This document shows, piece after piece, positions 55,961 through 64,000 of a stretch of DNA of 64,000 nt. Made by a program: the position numbers and the translations under genes. The notes under the pieces are model-generated. The model was not told the origin of the DNA and ran no database searches. It was given only the letters and a program-made list of their open reading frames with translations. The first letter of the stretch is position 1; each line of letters starts with the position of its first letter. The DNA comes from Curtanaerobium respiraculi. Lineage in GTDB: Bacteria > Actinomycetota > Coriobacteriia > Coriobacteriales > Eggerthellaceae. The stretch is from contig NZ_JANIPD030000034.1 of the NCBI RefSeq assembly GCF_024609215.1, positions 1 through 64,000 of the forward strand. The letters are read 5' to 3'.

Positions 55961-56734
55961 GTCGACGTCGTCGAATTCGAAGCCGTCGTCGGTGTCGCCG
56001 AAGCCGCTGAAGTCCTTCTCGGGCTTGCTGGGCTTAGGCGCGGTGGGAGCCACCACCACCGGGGAGACGGTAGGCGTGGTGTAGGTCGCCGCGACGGCTG
56101 CCGCCGAGGGAGCGCCCGAGGTCTCGGGCGATTCCGCCGCAGTGCGCGCGGAGGGCAGGCGGTGGCTGCCGCGGGAGCGGTTCCCCTTGCCGGCCTCCAA
56201 GTCGCTGAGCAGGTCCTTCGAACTCGCCACGAATTCGTTGAGCATCTCGGTGAACTGGTCGCGGACGCCCTCGCGGTCGTCCTCGAGCTTCTTGATCTGG
56301 TCGAGCACGCGCTGCTTCTCGGCATTGGCCTTGTCGAGGATGCGCTGCGCCTCGGCCATGGCGTCCTGGCGGGTGGTCTCCGCGGCGCCGTTGGCGTTTG
56401 CGATGACCTCGTCGGCGGAGCGCTGGGCGACGATAAGCGCCTGCGAGATGGCGCTGTCGTCGGCGCGGCGGTCGGCGAGCTTCACCTCGAGCTCGCGGAT
56501 GCGGGCATCGCGCTCCTCGATGTCGGCGCGGGAGTAGCCCTCGTCGCCGGAGGAAAGCGCCGCGGGCGCGCTTTGGGACGAACGGAGCTGGTCGGAAAGG
56601 TCGGCCACTTGAGCGTTCAGCTCGTCAAGCGAAGCCGCAACCTGCTCCAGGAAAACATCGACCTCGTCAACGTTGTAGCCCTTGCGGTCGATCGAGAAAC
56701 TTTGATTGTTGACGTCTTCAGCAGTGAGTGCCAT
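55958..56734 (-). CDS. divIVA: DivIVA-type cell-division/polarity protein
   Basis: Coiled-coil membrane-curvature sensor (Wag31-like). The 258-residue protein opens ALTAEDVNNQSFSIDRKGYN with YNVDEVDVFLEQV, the conserved N-terminal lipid-binding domain. Coiled-coil segments follow (about 30-55 and 70-185, e.g. RIRELEVKLADRRADDSAIS). The tail is Ala/Pro/Thr-rich and ends in an acidic FDDVD. It belongs to the sepF-yggT-divIVA block at the end of the division cluster. The stop codon coincides with the end of repeat copy B. Confidence 0.93.
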   Translation of the reverse strand: MALTAEDVNNQSFSIDRKGYNVDEVDVFLEQVAASLDELNAQVADLSDQLRSSQSAPAALSSGDEGYSRADIEERDARIRELEVKLADRRADDSAISQALIVAQRSADEVIANANGAAETTRQDAMAEAQRILDKANAEKQRVLDQIKKLEDDREGVRDQFTEMLNEFVASSKDLLSDLEAGKGNRSRGSHRLPSARTAAESPETSGAPSAAAVAATYTTPTVSPVVVAPTAPKPSKPEKDFSGFGDTDDGFEFDDVD

Positions 56735-56775
56735 TGGTTTTCCCTTCGTACGATAACTTCAACGGCATGCGCCGA

Positions 56776-57033
56776 TTAGAGCAGGCGGACAATGAAAGAC
56801 ACGGCTAATTGTAGTACAACCAGCGCGATGATGGGCGTTATATCCACTGCTCCTCCAATAGGGGGGATCAGCTTCTTGAACAGGTTGAGGTACGGCTCGC
56901 AGATGGCACGGAAGAAATTCGCGATGTCGGCGAGCACCCCCTGCCTGTTCATGGGAATCCACGTGAAAATGCAGTAGATGACGATGCAGAGGGAATAGAG
57001 GTTCCCCAATTCCAATATGAGTCGGGAGAGCAT
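56776..57033 (-). CDS. YggT family membrane protein
   Basis: An 85-residue membrane protein with two hydrophobic segments (about 6-26 and 62-84). The conserved PMNRQGVLADIANFFRAICE and PYLNLFKKLIPPIGG place it in YggT, which commonly sits between sepF and divIVA in Gram-positives and actinobacteria. The in-frame extension upstream is ignored, because CAGGAAACCTCG precedes the ATG at 57033. The precise role is unknown. Confidence 0.9.
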   Translation of the reverse strand: MLSRLILELGNLYSLCIVIYCIFTWIPMNRQGVLADIANFFRAICEPYLNLFKKLIPPIGGAVDITPIIALVVLQLAVSFIVRLL

Positions 57034-57070
57034 CGAGGTTTCCTGTTCTATCGGGGGCACGCGGACGCCA

Positions 57071-57982
57071 CTACATGACGCCCTTCGTGCGGAGATCGGC
57101 GATCTCCTGGTCGGACAAGGGTGCGGTGCGCGTGATGGCGAACACCTGGTCGGCGATGCAGTCGACGCTGGCATCCAAGGCGCTGGCCACGCCGAAGGAG
57201 AAGTCGAGCACGCGCTTCGAGAGCTGGTTGCCGGTATTACGGAGGTTCAGGACCATGGCGTCCCCCGCCTTCAAGCCGCGGGACACGGCCTCCACCTCGC
57301 TGTAGGCCGTGGGCGATATGACGGTGATGCGGCGCGTGGGAGCGTGCCTCGGCGAGCCCGCGCCCTCGTACGCCTGGTACGGGTCGTATCCGCCACGGGC
57401 GGGATGGGTTCCCTGCCCCACGCTGGAAGCGGGCGTGGGATCGGCGGGCTCTGCGGCATCGGCGGAGGGCTCGAAGAGCGAGCCGTACCCGTTGCGGCGC
57501 CCTTCGGCGGACGTGGGCTCGGCCACGCCCAGGCCGCGGTCGATCTCGGCCCCAGAGCGCTTGTAGTCGCTCGCGCGGAGCGCGGTCGCGCGGCCCGCGT
57601 TGCTGCGGCGGCGCGGCGGCAGGGGATCGCGGTTGAGCGAATCCGGCACGCGCGTGCTGTTCTTCACGTCGTCGATGTTGACCAGCGGGGGATGCGCCTT
57701 GCCCGCTCGGCGCTCGTTCAGGCTGGTCGATGCCTGGTCGGTGTAGCTGCTGCGGCGCGAGCGGTTGGAGCCCGCGGTCCGCGTGGTCACGGTATCGTAA
57801 CGGTCGTAGCCCTGCGCGGGACGGTCGTCGTAGTAGTCGTCGTATTCGTCGTAGTCCTGCGCATATTCGTCGTATTCGTCCGCATAGCGGTCATCGTAGG
57901 CGTCCTGGCCGCCCAATCCCAGCTTGTTCTTGAGGCCGTCGAGCATCCCGCCGCCCTGTTTGTTGGAAAGAGATAGTGCCAT
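57071..57982 (-). CDS. sepF: SepF-like cell division protein with long Asp/Tyr-rich linker
   Basis: Membrane anchor and Z-ring organiser that binds FtsZ. It has 303 residues, nearly twice the ~150-200 of typical SepF. An amphipathic N-terminus (GGGMLDGLKNKLGLGGQ) fits the membrane anchor. It is followed by a highly acidic Tyr-rich stretch (about 28-64, DEYDEYAQDYDEYDDYYDD) and a long disordered region. The C-terminal SepF core (ITVISPTAYSEVEAVSRGLK ... QLSKRVLDFSFGVASAL) is at about residues 210-290. AGGAACCC precedes the ATG. Confidence 0.92.
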   Translation of the reverse strand: MALSLSNKQGGGMLDGLKNKLGLGGQDAYDDRYADEYDEYAQDYDEYDDYYDDRPAQGYDRYDTVTTRTAGSNRSRRSSYTDQASTSLNERRAGKAHPPLVNIDDVKNSTRVPDSLNRDPLPPRRRSNAGRATALRASDYKRSGAEIDRGLGVAEPTSAEGRRNGYGSLFEPSADAAEPADPTPASSVGQGTHPARGGYDPYQAYEGAGSPRHAPTRRITVISPTAYSEVEAVSRGLKAGDAMVLNLRNTGNQLSKRVLDFSFGVASALDASVDCIADQVFAITRTAPLSDQEIADLRTKGVM

Positions 57983-58068
57983 GGGTTCCTGCCTTTGCTT
58001 TTCATTTCGCGCCCCTGCGCGCAGCCGCTCAACCCCGCATTCCCGACCGGGGAACGGCCACCCGCAAA

Positions 58069-58755
58069 TCAGGCGAATTCCTCGCTGAAGATAGCGCGCC
58101 CAATGCGCACTATGGTAGCGCCCTGCCGGATGGCGCACCGCCAGTCCTCGCTCATGCCCATAGAAAGTTCAGAGAGGGGCGCCGTGCCGCGGGGCCGCGC
58201 ATTCGAGAGCGAATCGCGGAGACGGCGCAGATCGGAGAAGCACTCCTCGGCGATCCTCAGATCCCCCTGCGGGGCCATGGTCATGAGGCCGCAAACGCGG
58301 ATATGGGGGTACGCCGCCGCAGCGGCCAGCAGCTCGGGAGCGCGCTCGGGGGCCACGCCCCCCTTGCTCTCCTCCCCCGACACGTTCACTTCGAGCAGGA
58401 TATCCTGCACTTTGCCCGCGGCCTGCGCCGCGGCGTCGATCCGCGGAAGGTGGTGCTCCTCGAAAACGGAATGCATCAGCGAGGCGCAGGGGACGATATC
58501 GCCGATGCGCCGGCTTTGGATGTTGCCGATGAAGTGCCATCGGACCCGGGGATACGCCGTGTGGGCGGCCATGATCCGGTCGGGGCGGTTCTCGGCGAGA
58601 TCGTGCGCGCCCGCCTGAATCGCCTGCGCTATCGCTGCGATCTCGACGGTCTTCGACACCGCCGCCAGCGTGACCTCGTGCGGATCGCGCCCCGCCTCGT
58701 GGCATGCCGCCGCGACTTCTGCGGAGACGCGCTCGTATTGCTCTGCGATGGACAT
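58069..58755 (-). CDS. YggS family PLP homeostasis protein
   Basis: PLP-binding protein without known catalytic activity that maintains free PLP. The 228-residue protein has LAAVSKTVEIAAIAQAIQAG with the PLP lysine in SKT. WHFIGNIQSRRI, VNVSGEESKGGV and LSMGMSEDW are all family landmarks. It follows pgeF by 70 bases, as in many division clusters. The start at 58755 is preceded by GAGG at a slightly long spacing. Confidence 0.92.
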   Translation of the reverse strand: MSIAEQYERVSAEVAAACHEAGRDPHEVTLAAVSKTVEIAAIAQAIQAGAHDLAENRPDRIMAAHTAYPRVRWHFIGNIQSRRIGDIVPCASLMHSVFEEHHLPRIDAAAQAAGKVQDILLEVNVSGEESKGGVAPERAPELLAAAAAYPHIRVCGLMTMAPQGDLRIAEECFSDLRRLRDSLSNARPRGTAPLSELSMGMSEDWRCAIRQGATIVRIGRAIFSEEFA

Positions 58756-58825
58756 GATGCTTGCAAGCCTCTTTTCTACGTTTTTCCCCGTTCGCACCCC
58801 AAGGGGCGCGGGATCGGGCGCTCCG

Positions 58826-59683
58826 TCATCCCTCGCGCACGGCGAAGGCTCCGTGCCTTCCGCACACGCCCGCCTGCGCCCGGTAGGAGTAGAAGCGGTC
58901 GGTCGCGCACGCCGTGCAGATGCCGACATCCGCCACCCGCCGGGCGGGAACCCCCGCCGCGGAAAGGTCGTGGCGCAGGGCGGCCCCCAGATCGACATGG
59001 CGCTCGGCGGGGGCGCATGCGGCGCCGAAGGCGAGCGCGAACTTGCGCTGGAGGTCGGCGCCCACCTCGAAGCATTCCGCATGGATGTACGGGCCGATGT
59101 ACGCATTGCACTCCGAGGGCCCGCACGATGCCGCCGCGCACAGCTCGTAGAGCACCTTCACCGCTATGTGCGCGTAGACGCCCCGCCAGCCGGCATGGGC
59201 GACGGCGAAGACGCCGCCGGGGGCGACGAAGATCAGCGGAATGCAGTCGGCGAAGCACAGCAGCGCCGCCGTCTGCGGCCGGTCGACCACGATCGCATCC
59301 GCCCCAGACCGGGCCTCCGACCGCGCCGCCTCGACTTCGTCGAGGGCTCCCCGCCCCCGGCCGACGACGACCACGTGCGTGCCGTGAACCTGGTTGGGGA
59401 CGATGAGCTGCGCGGTCGGGAACCCGAGGGCGCCCATGAGGATGCGGCGGTTCCGCTGCACCGCGATCGCGTCATCGTTCACATGCGAGGCGAGGTTCAG
59501 CTCGTTGAACGGGGGCTTCGATACGCCGCCGGCGCGCTCGGTGAACGCCACGCGGACGCCCGTCGTGGCGAACAGCCCTTCGTCGGTGTGAACCGCGACC
59601 CGCCCGCCGCCCGCAGCCTCGTCCAGGACGTCGAGGCGGCTGCGGGACAGGCTCGGAAGCACCAGTCTCGCAGCCGTGTCCAT
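58826..59683 (-). CDS. pgeF: PgeF (YlmD/YfiH) family multicopper-like/purine nucleoside phosphorylase
   Basis: A 285-residue DUF152 protein. The zinc/catalytic residues lie in NQVHGTHVVVVG, LLCFADCIPLIF and VAHAGWRGVYAHI (two His and one Cys). GPYIHAECFEVG follows. The family edits misincorporated amino-acid residues in peptidoglycan precursors (E. coli PgeF) and phosphorolyses purine nucleosides. It lies between ftsZ (19 bases upstream) and yggS in the division cluster, consistent with a wall-related job. Confidence 0.92.
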   Translation of the reverse strand: MDTAARLVLPSLSRSRLDVLDEAAGGGRVAVHTDEGLFATTGVRVAFTERAGGVSKPPFNELNLASHVNDDAIAVQRNRRILMGALGFPTAQLIVPNQVHGTHVVVVGRGRGALDEVEAARSEARSGADAIVVDRPQTAALLCFADCIPLIFVAPGGVFAVAHAGWRGVYAHIAVKVLYELCAAASCGPSECNAYIGPYIHAECFEVGADLQRKFALAFGAACAPAERHVDLGAALRHDLSAAGVPARRVADVGICTACATDRFYSYRAQAGVCGRHGAFAVREG

Positions 59684-59702
59684 GGCGTATGCGCCTCGAT
59701 TC

Positions 59703-60833
59703 TCAGCGCTGGCGCTTCAGGAAGTCGGGGATGTAGTCCTCGTCCTGGAAATGGCTTCCCTGCCCCTGGCCGCCGGAGCCGAACGAGGAGGCGACGGAAT
59801 CCCCGCTGCCGGACGTGGAGCTGAACAGGCTGGCGCTGCCACCCTGCTCGCGCGTGTAGTTCATGGCCTTCTGCGCGGCCTCCATCTTGAAGCCGGTGGC
59901 GATCACGGTGATGCGGACCTGGTCCTCCATCGTGTCGTCGATGATCTGGCCGTAGATGATATTCGCGGACTCGTCGGCGCACTGCTCCACCACGCGGGCG
60001 GCCTCGTCGACTTCGGCGAGCGTGAGGTCGGGCGCGCCGGCGATGCTGAACAGGACGCGGGAAGCGCCGGAGATGTTTGCCTCGAGCAGGCGGGAGTTGA
60101 TGGCCTGCTGCGCGGCGTCGAGCGCGCGGTTCTCGCCGGAGGAGATGCCGATGCCCATCATCGCCGTGCCGGCGTCCTTCATGACGGCTCGGATGTCCGC
60201 GAAGTCGAGGTTGATGAGGCCGGGGATGGTGATGAGGTCGGTCACGCCCTGGATGCCCTGGCGCAGCGTATCGTCGGCGATGCGGAACGCATCCACCATG
60301 CTGGTCTTCTTCTCGACGATCTCCAGCAGGCGGTCGTTCGGGATGACGATGAGCGTGTCGACCTTCTGGGAGAGCAGGTCGATGCCCTGCTCGGCCTGGT
60401 TGCGGCGCACGCGCCCCTCGAAGCTGAACGGCTTGGTGACCACGCCGACGGTGAGCGCGCCGATCTCCTCGCGCGCGATCTCCGCCACGACCGGGGCGGC
60501 GCCGGTGCCCGTTCCACCGCCTTCGCCGCATGTGACGAACACCATGTCGGCCTCGGCCAGGGCGTCGGAGATCTCCGAGCGGCTTTCCTCGGCCGCCTGC
60601 GCCCCGACTTCGGGGTTCGCGCCGGCGCCCAGGCCGCGCGTGAGCTCCTCGCCGATATGAATCGTCTTATCCGCATCGGACATGAGCAAAGCTTGATGAT
60701 CGGTATTGATCGCGATGAACTCGACGCCCCTGATACCGGCTTCGACCATGCGATTGACCGCGTTCGTGCCACCGCCGCCGACGCCGACCACTTTGATGAC
60801 AGCCTGATTGTCGGGACCCTTGATGTTTGGCAT
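59703..60833 (-). CDS. ftsZ: Cell division protein FtsZ
   Basis: Tubulin homologue that forms the Z-ring, 376 residues. The tubulin signature GGGTGTG is at 105-111 ([13 protein letters not shown]), and the nucleotide-binding [13 protein letters not shown] is near 17. The synergy loop [11 protein letters not shown] is present. A Ser/Gly linker leads to the conserved C-terminal peptide [11 protein letters not shown] that binds SepF/FtsA-type anchors. GGAGGAAGCA precedes the ATG at 60833. A promoter is present upstream, so it is at least partly independent of ftsQ. Confidence 0.98.
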   Translation of the reverse strand: MPNIKGPDNQAVIKVVGVGGGGTNAVNRMVEAGIRGVEFIAINTDHQALLMSDADKTIHIGEELTRGLGAGANPEVGAQAAEESRSEISDALAEADMVFVTCGEGGGTGTGAAPVVAEIAREEIGALTVGVVTKPFSFEGRVRRNQAEQGIDLLSQKVDTLIVIPNDRLLEIVEKKTSMVDAFRIADDTLRQGIQGVTDLITIPGLINLDFADIRAVMKDAGTAMMGIGISSGENRALDAAQQAINSRLLEANISGASRVLFSIAGAPDLTLAEVDEAARVVEQCADESANIIYGQIIDDTMEDQVRITVIATGFKMEAAQKAMNYTREQGGSASLFSSTSGSGDSVASSFGSGGQGQGSHFQDEDYIPDFLKRQR

Positions 60834-60910
60834 TGCTTCCTCCAGTGTGCTGCGTTTGCATTGCTGCGTCATATGTCGCGTGCACGCAATGGCAGCATGC
60901 ACACAGCGCG

Positions 60911-60938
60911 ATTGTACACGACGAACTGGGCTTTGCAA
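60911..60938 (-). promoter_or_regulatory. Promoter of ftsZ
   Basis: The minus strand has TTGCAA (-35), a 16-base spacer and TACAAT (-10), giving a leader of about 70 bases. Confidence 0.65.
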
Positions 60939-61004
60939 ATATTTTGGACACCGGACGGGTGCGAAAACGAGCGCGAACGCACATTTCCACCGCAATATCG
61001 ATAG

Positions 61005-61087
61005 ATAGAGTTGACTATACACTATTGGGATAGAAGGGATTGATACTATCTAGTATTCTTATGGACTATACATCTTTTGGGACTTGT
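61005..61087. other. AT-rich island with repeated motif between ftsQ and ftsZ
   Basis: The 83 bases are strikingly AT-rich in a GC-rich window. GACTATACA occurs twice (near 61013 and 61065), TACTATCTAGTA is a local palindrome, and GGGATAGAAGGGATTGATAC is purine-biased. I see no open frame. It may be a regulator-binding region for ftsZ or part of the ftsQ 3' end. Confidence 0.5.
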
Positions 61088-62098
61088 TTACGAGGAAAAG
61101 GCCCGCCACGTGGGGTGTTCGACGACCCGCACGTTGATATAGCTGATCTTCCCGGGATGCTCCTCCATCAGCTTTAGGCACACCCGCTCCTTCTCGCGGA
61201 CGTCCGAACCCGTTCCGAACGCGATTTGCACGCCGTTTTCGAGCGTGAGCAGCGTGTTGGATGTGTCGGTTGCGGAAACGGTGGTGACCTGACCCGCCAG
61301 CTCGGTGGTCAGCTGGCTGACGATGTTCAGGGCGTTCAGCACGCTCGCGTCGGTGCAGCGGAAGCCCTCCTTCGGGGAAACGCCGTAGGGCGCATCCGCG
61401 ATATGGAGCACGTTCGCCTCGTCCTCGTATATCTTCTGGCTGATGGCGGACGCTTCGGCGGTCCCCTGCTCGGGGATCCTCATGAGCCATATGCCGTCGC
61501 TCGAGATCGCCCACTTCTCCGCCTGCTGCGACTCGGTCGAGGTGATGCTCACGACGGCGGAGATTCTCCGCTCCGTGATGGCGAGCTCGAGCGTGTCGGG
61601 GAATATGCGGCGGACCGAAGCGCTCTCGACCCAGGGATTCGATTCCAGGCGGGATTCGATCGAGGCGCCGTCCACGGTGAGAAGCGTGCTGCCGGCGGGG
61701 ACGGCGGCGAGCTGGGAGATCTCGGTCGCCGTGAGGTGCGAAACGCCCGAGACGGTCACCTGAGAGATGCCGAAGACGCCGGCGAGGACGAGGACGCCGT
61801 AGAGGGCGATGCCCGCTATGGCGACCCCGAGGGCGATGGCGGCCCGCCTCGCCCACGCCCCCGCAGACGCGGTTGCTGCCCTCCCGCCCGACCTGACGGC
61901 GCGTCGCGGGGAAGACGCGCGAGCATCTAGGTCACCCACGCGCACGCTGGTGATGCGCGGATGCGCGTCGGAGCGCGGCGGGCGGCGGGCGGATGGGCCG
62001 GTGGCGGCACGATGCGGAGAGCCCGCCCGCCGCGGGCTGCGGTCGCTTCGGCGGTATTCGCTTGAGACGGGCCGGTTCGGGGTGCGACGCATGGTCAT
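61088..62098 (-). CDS. ftsQ: Cell division protein FtsQ/DivIB
   Basis: Bitopic divisome protein, 336 residues. A long, basic, Arg/Ser-rich cytosolic head (1-~83) is followed by one transmembrane helix (about 86-110, ALGVAIAGIALYGVLVLAGV). The POTRA domain comes next (ISQVTVSGVSHLTATEISQL), then the FtsQ domain (NPWVESASVRRIFPDTLELA). The start at 62098 has a weak site (GGGTAA); the ATG two codons later is equally possible. It follows murC by 12 bases. mur and fts genes to the right continue beyond the window. Confidence 0.93.
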   Translation of the reverse strand: MTMRRTPNRPVSSEYRRSDRSPRRAGSPHRAATGPSARRPPRSDAHPRITSVRVGDLDARASSPRRAVRSGGRAATASAGAWARRAAIALGVAIAGIALYGVLVLAGVFGISQVTVSGVSHLTATEISQLAAVPAGSTLLTVDGASIESRLESNPWVESASVRRIFPDTLELAITERRISAVVSITSTESQQAEKWAISSDGIWLMRIPEQGTAEASAISQKIYEDEANVLHIADAPYGVSPKEGFRCTDASVLNALNIVSQLTTELAGQVTTVSATDTSNTLLTLENGVQIAFGTGSDVREKERVCLKLMEEHPGKISYINVRVVEHPTWRAFSS

Positions 62099-62110
62099 GA
62101 ACGAACCGAA

Positions 62111-63511
62111 TTACCCGTTTTGCAGGGCTGCGAGCAGCTGCGGCCCGAAATTGGTCACGTCCCCCGCCCCCATGGTGATCACGAGGTCGCCGGGGGTGAT
62201 CTTCCTCTGGAGCGCCGGCACGATGTCGAGCGGGCGCTCGACGTATTCGAGCGGCGGGTGGTTCTCGGAATCCAGGAGCACATCCATGAATGTCTTGCCG
62301 CTCACGCCCGGGACCGGGATCTCCCCCGCCGGGTACACGTTCGCGAACGTGACGGTATCGGCCTCGTCGAAGGCATGGGCGAAATCGTCGCGCAGCACGT
62401 CGGCGAACAGCTTGATGCGGGAATAGCGGTGCGGCTGGAACACCACGTGCACGCGGTTGAACGCCAAGCCTTTCGCCGCGGCGATCGTGGCGGCGATCTC
62501 GGTGGGATGGTGGGCGTAATCGTCGACGATGGTCACGCCGGCGGCCTTCCCCACCAAATCGAACCGACGGCGCACGCCGGCGAAATCCGCGAGGGCCTCG
62601 GCGGCGGCGTGGATATCCTCGCCGATCGCCCACATGAGCAGCAGGCATCCCGACGCGTCGAGCACGTTGTGGAAGCCGGGGTTCTGCTTGACGCGGGCGT
62701 CGATGACCTGCCCGTCGGGAAGGGAGAGCTCGAACACGCTCCCCACACCGTCGGGACGCCATGAGGTCACGCGCGCGTCGCATGTTTGCGATTCCCCGTA
62801 GGTGAGGATGCGGCGGTTCGTGCTGCGGGCGAGGTCGACGAGGGTGGGATCGTCGCCCTCGATGACTAGGATACCGTCGGCAGGGATGCTCCCCATGAAT
62901 TCGGCGAATTTGGCCCTGATCTCCGCCAGGCCGCTGTAATGGTCGAGGTGGTCCGCTTCGACGTTGGTGACCAAGATAGCGTAGGGATCGAGGTAGGTGA
63001 AGCTCTTGTCGCTCTCGTCCGCCTCCACCACGTAGTAGGCGCCCGCGCCCGAATGGGCGTTGGTTCCGAAGGCGCGCACGGTGCCGCCGATCAGGAAGGT
63101 GGGGTCGGCGCCGATCGCATGCAGGACCGAGGCGACCATGGACGACGTCGTGGTCTTGCCGTGCGTTCCCGCGACGGCGAGGGTGCGTTTTCCGCGGCCA
63201 AGAGCGGCGAGCATCTTCGCACGGTGCCAGATGGGGATCTGAGCTTCCTTGGCCGCCATCAACTCGGGATTGTTGTCCAAGATAGCAGTGGAGACGACGA
63301 CGATATCGGGGGCGATGCGGGCGATGTTTCGCGCATCCTGGCCGATGAACACAGGCACGCCGGCTTCCTCCAGCTGCTTGGTGTACCTGCTGGAGCGCAA
63401 ATCGGATCCGGACACCTGCATGCCCTGGTCGTGCGCGACCAGGGCGATACCGCTCATGCCCACGCCGCCGACGCCGATGAAATGAACTTTTTCTCTCTGT
63501 TCCCGAGCCAT
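62111..63511 (-). CDS. murC: UDP-N-acetylmuramate--L-alanine ligase
   Basis: Adds L-Ala to UDP-MurNAc, cytosolic, 466 residues. HFIGVGGVGMSGIALV is the UDP-sugar Rossmann motif, AVAGTHGKTTTSSMVA the ATP-binding loop and VEADESDKSF the Mg site. NVEADHLDHY and DDYAHHPTEI are also family-typical. The upstream in-frame codons are ignored because GGAAGGATCTCA precedes the ATG at 63511. Confidence 0.97.
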   Translation of the reverse strand: MAREQREKVHFIGVGGVGMSGIALVAHDQGMQVSGSDLRSSRYTKQLEEAGVPVFIGQDARNIARIAPDIVVVSTAILDNNPELMAAKEAQIPIWHRAKMLAALGRGKRTLAVAGTHGKTTTSSMVASVLHAIGADPTFLIGGTVRAFGTNAHSGAGAYYVVEADESDKSFTYLDPYAILVTNVEADHLDHYSGLAEIRAKFAEFMGSIPADGILVIEGDDPTLVDLARSTNRRILTYGESQTCDARVTSWRPDGVGSVFELSLPDGQVIDARVKQNPGFHNVLDASGCLLLMWAIGEDIHAAAEALADFAGVRRRFDLVGKAAGVTIVDDYAHHPTEIAATIAAAKGLAFNRVHVVFQPHRYSRIKLFADVLRDDFAHAFDEADTVTFANVYPAGEIPVPGVSGKTFMDVLLDSENHPPLEYVERPLDIVPALQRKITPGDLVITMGAGDVTNFGPQLLAALQNG

Positions 63512-63551
63512 TGAGATCCTTCCCTGGGTTGCGCCCATGGTAGCGCGGGGG

Positions 63552-64000
63552 CTACGCACGGGCGGCGCCCTCCACCACATCTGCCAATTTCCGAGCCGCG
63601 TCATGCGTCTCGAAGCCCGCGGCGGCGGCCCTCATGGCGGTGCGCACCGGCTCCTCGTCGACCAAGCGGAACAGAAGGTCGGCGAACGCCGCGGTCTCCA
63701 CCTGGTCATCGGCGATCATGAACGCCGCGCCGGCATCGACGTACTCGCGGGCGTTGATCGTTTGGTGGTCGGCGGTGGCAAAGGGGAACGGCACCAGGAG
63801 CGCGGGGATCTGCAGCGCGCTGATCTCCGCCAGGCTGGTCGCACCCGCGCGGGACACCGCCATGTCGCACGCCGCGAGGACGGGGCCCATGCGGTCCTCG
63901 TATCCGACCACGGACCAGCGCCGCGCCTCCCGCTCGTCCAGGGCGAGCTGTTCGACGACGGCATCGCGCTCCTTAGGACCGGTGATATGCCGGATGAAAA
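63552..64000 (-). CDS. murG: MurG, UDP-GlcNAc transferase (partial, cut by window edge)
   Basis: The C-terminal 149 residues of the lipid II-forming glycosyltransferase are present; the 5' part lies beyond position 64000. RHITGPKERDAV leads to GYEDRMGPVLAACDMAVSRA and GATSLAEISALQIPALLVPF, the UDP-GlcNAc-binding donor-site region of MurG, and then TADHQTINAREYVDAGAA. The stop is at 63552. It precedes murC by 40 bases in the same direction. Confidence 0.93.
   Translation of the reverse strand, partial: FIRHITGPKERDAVVEQLALDEREARRWSVVGYEDRMGPVLAACDMAVSRAGATSLAEISALQIPALLVPFPFATADHQTINAREYVDAGAAFMIADDQVETAAFADLLFRLVDEEPVRTAMRAAAAGFETHDAARKLADVVEGAARA

Overview
This window is a high-GC bacterial chromosome segment of housekeeping character. 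The gene repertoire suggests an actinobacterium of the class Coriobacteriia, probably a gut Eggerthellaceae relative. Pointers are a PPi-dependent phosphofructokinase beside pyruvate phosphate dikinase, an XRE-cupin regulator with an acyl-CoA ligase, an archaeal-looking topoisomerase I, an IS110 remnant and an actinobacterial-style Rho. This placement is inference from gene content; no 16S rRNA is present. Most genes lie on the minus strand, so the text below reads right to left for them.

Layout. 1-9.8 kb: tig-clpP-clpX-valS, a zinc-ribbon membrane protein and thrS, headed by a tRNA-Leu(UAG). 9.9-15.4 kb: acyl-CoA synthetase with XRE-cupin regulator, serC, an IS110 remnant, a small orphan gene and hsp20. 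15.4-23.8 kb: AGCS amino-acid symporter, ppdK divergent from a PPi-type PFK, an FMN alpha-hydroxyacid enzyme and an ArsR-NifX/NifB fusion. 23.9-30.5 kb: sigA, then the fructose PTS cluster fruK-fruAB-ptsH-ptsI. 30.5-41.7 kb: a tightly packed nine-gene run topA-tmk-holB-ricT-pncB-degV-degV-dehydrogenase-radical SAM. 41.9-45.1 kb: a small membrane protein, DUF1385, thyX and a methyltransferase. 45-51 kb: tal-rho-sppA-metG-like-rpmE. 51.4-55.6 kb: thiC-thiE-thiD behind a TPP riboswitch, RNase P RNA and thiamine pyrophosphokinase. 55.9-64 kb: a division and cell-wall cluster, murG(partial)-murC-ftsQ-ftsZ-pgeF-yggS-sepF-yggT-divIVA.

The most distinctive signal outside ordinary genes is a roughly 156-158 bp near-palindromic intergenic repeat with TA-bounded terminal inverted repeats (TAGGGAANCRCTGAT...). 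It has two full copies (2794-2949 and 55802-55960), one truncated copy (14597-14730) and fragments at 42098-42127 and near 121-137. It looks like a MITE or REP-type family. Two copies supply the stop codon of the neighbouring gene.

Other points of interest: a 30-bp near-palindrome centred on the start codon of the ArsR fusion and overlapping its -10 box; a trigger factor whose C-terminus carries the same Rho_N-like motif as the Rho encoded in this window; a terminator-like hairpin at the 5' end of the tRNA-Leu transcript; a structured leader before transaldolase; a ribosomal protein L31 with a long Ala/Lys/Glu tail; and a MetRS-like enzyme with a degenerate KMSKS loop. I saw no CRISPR array, prophage or defence island.
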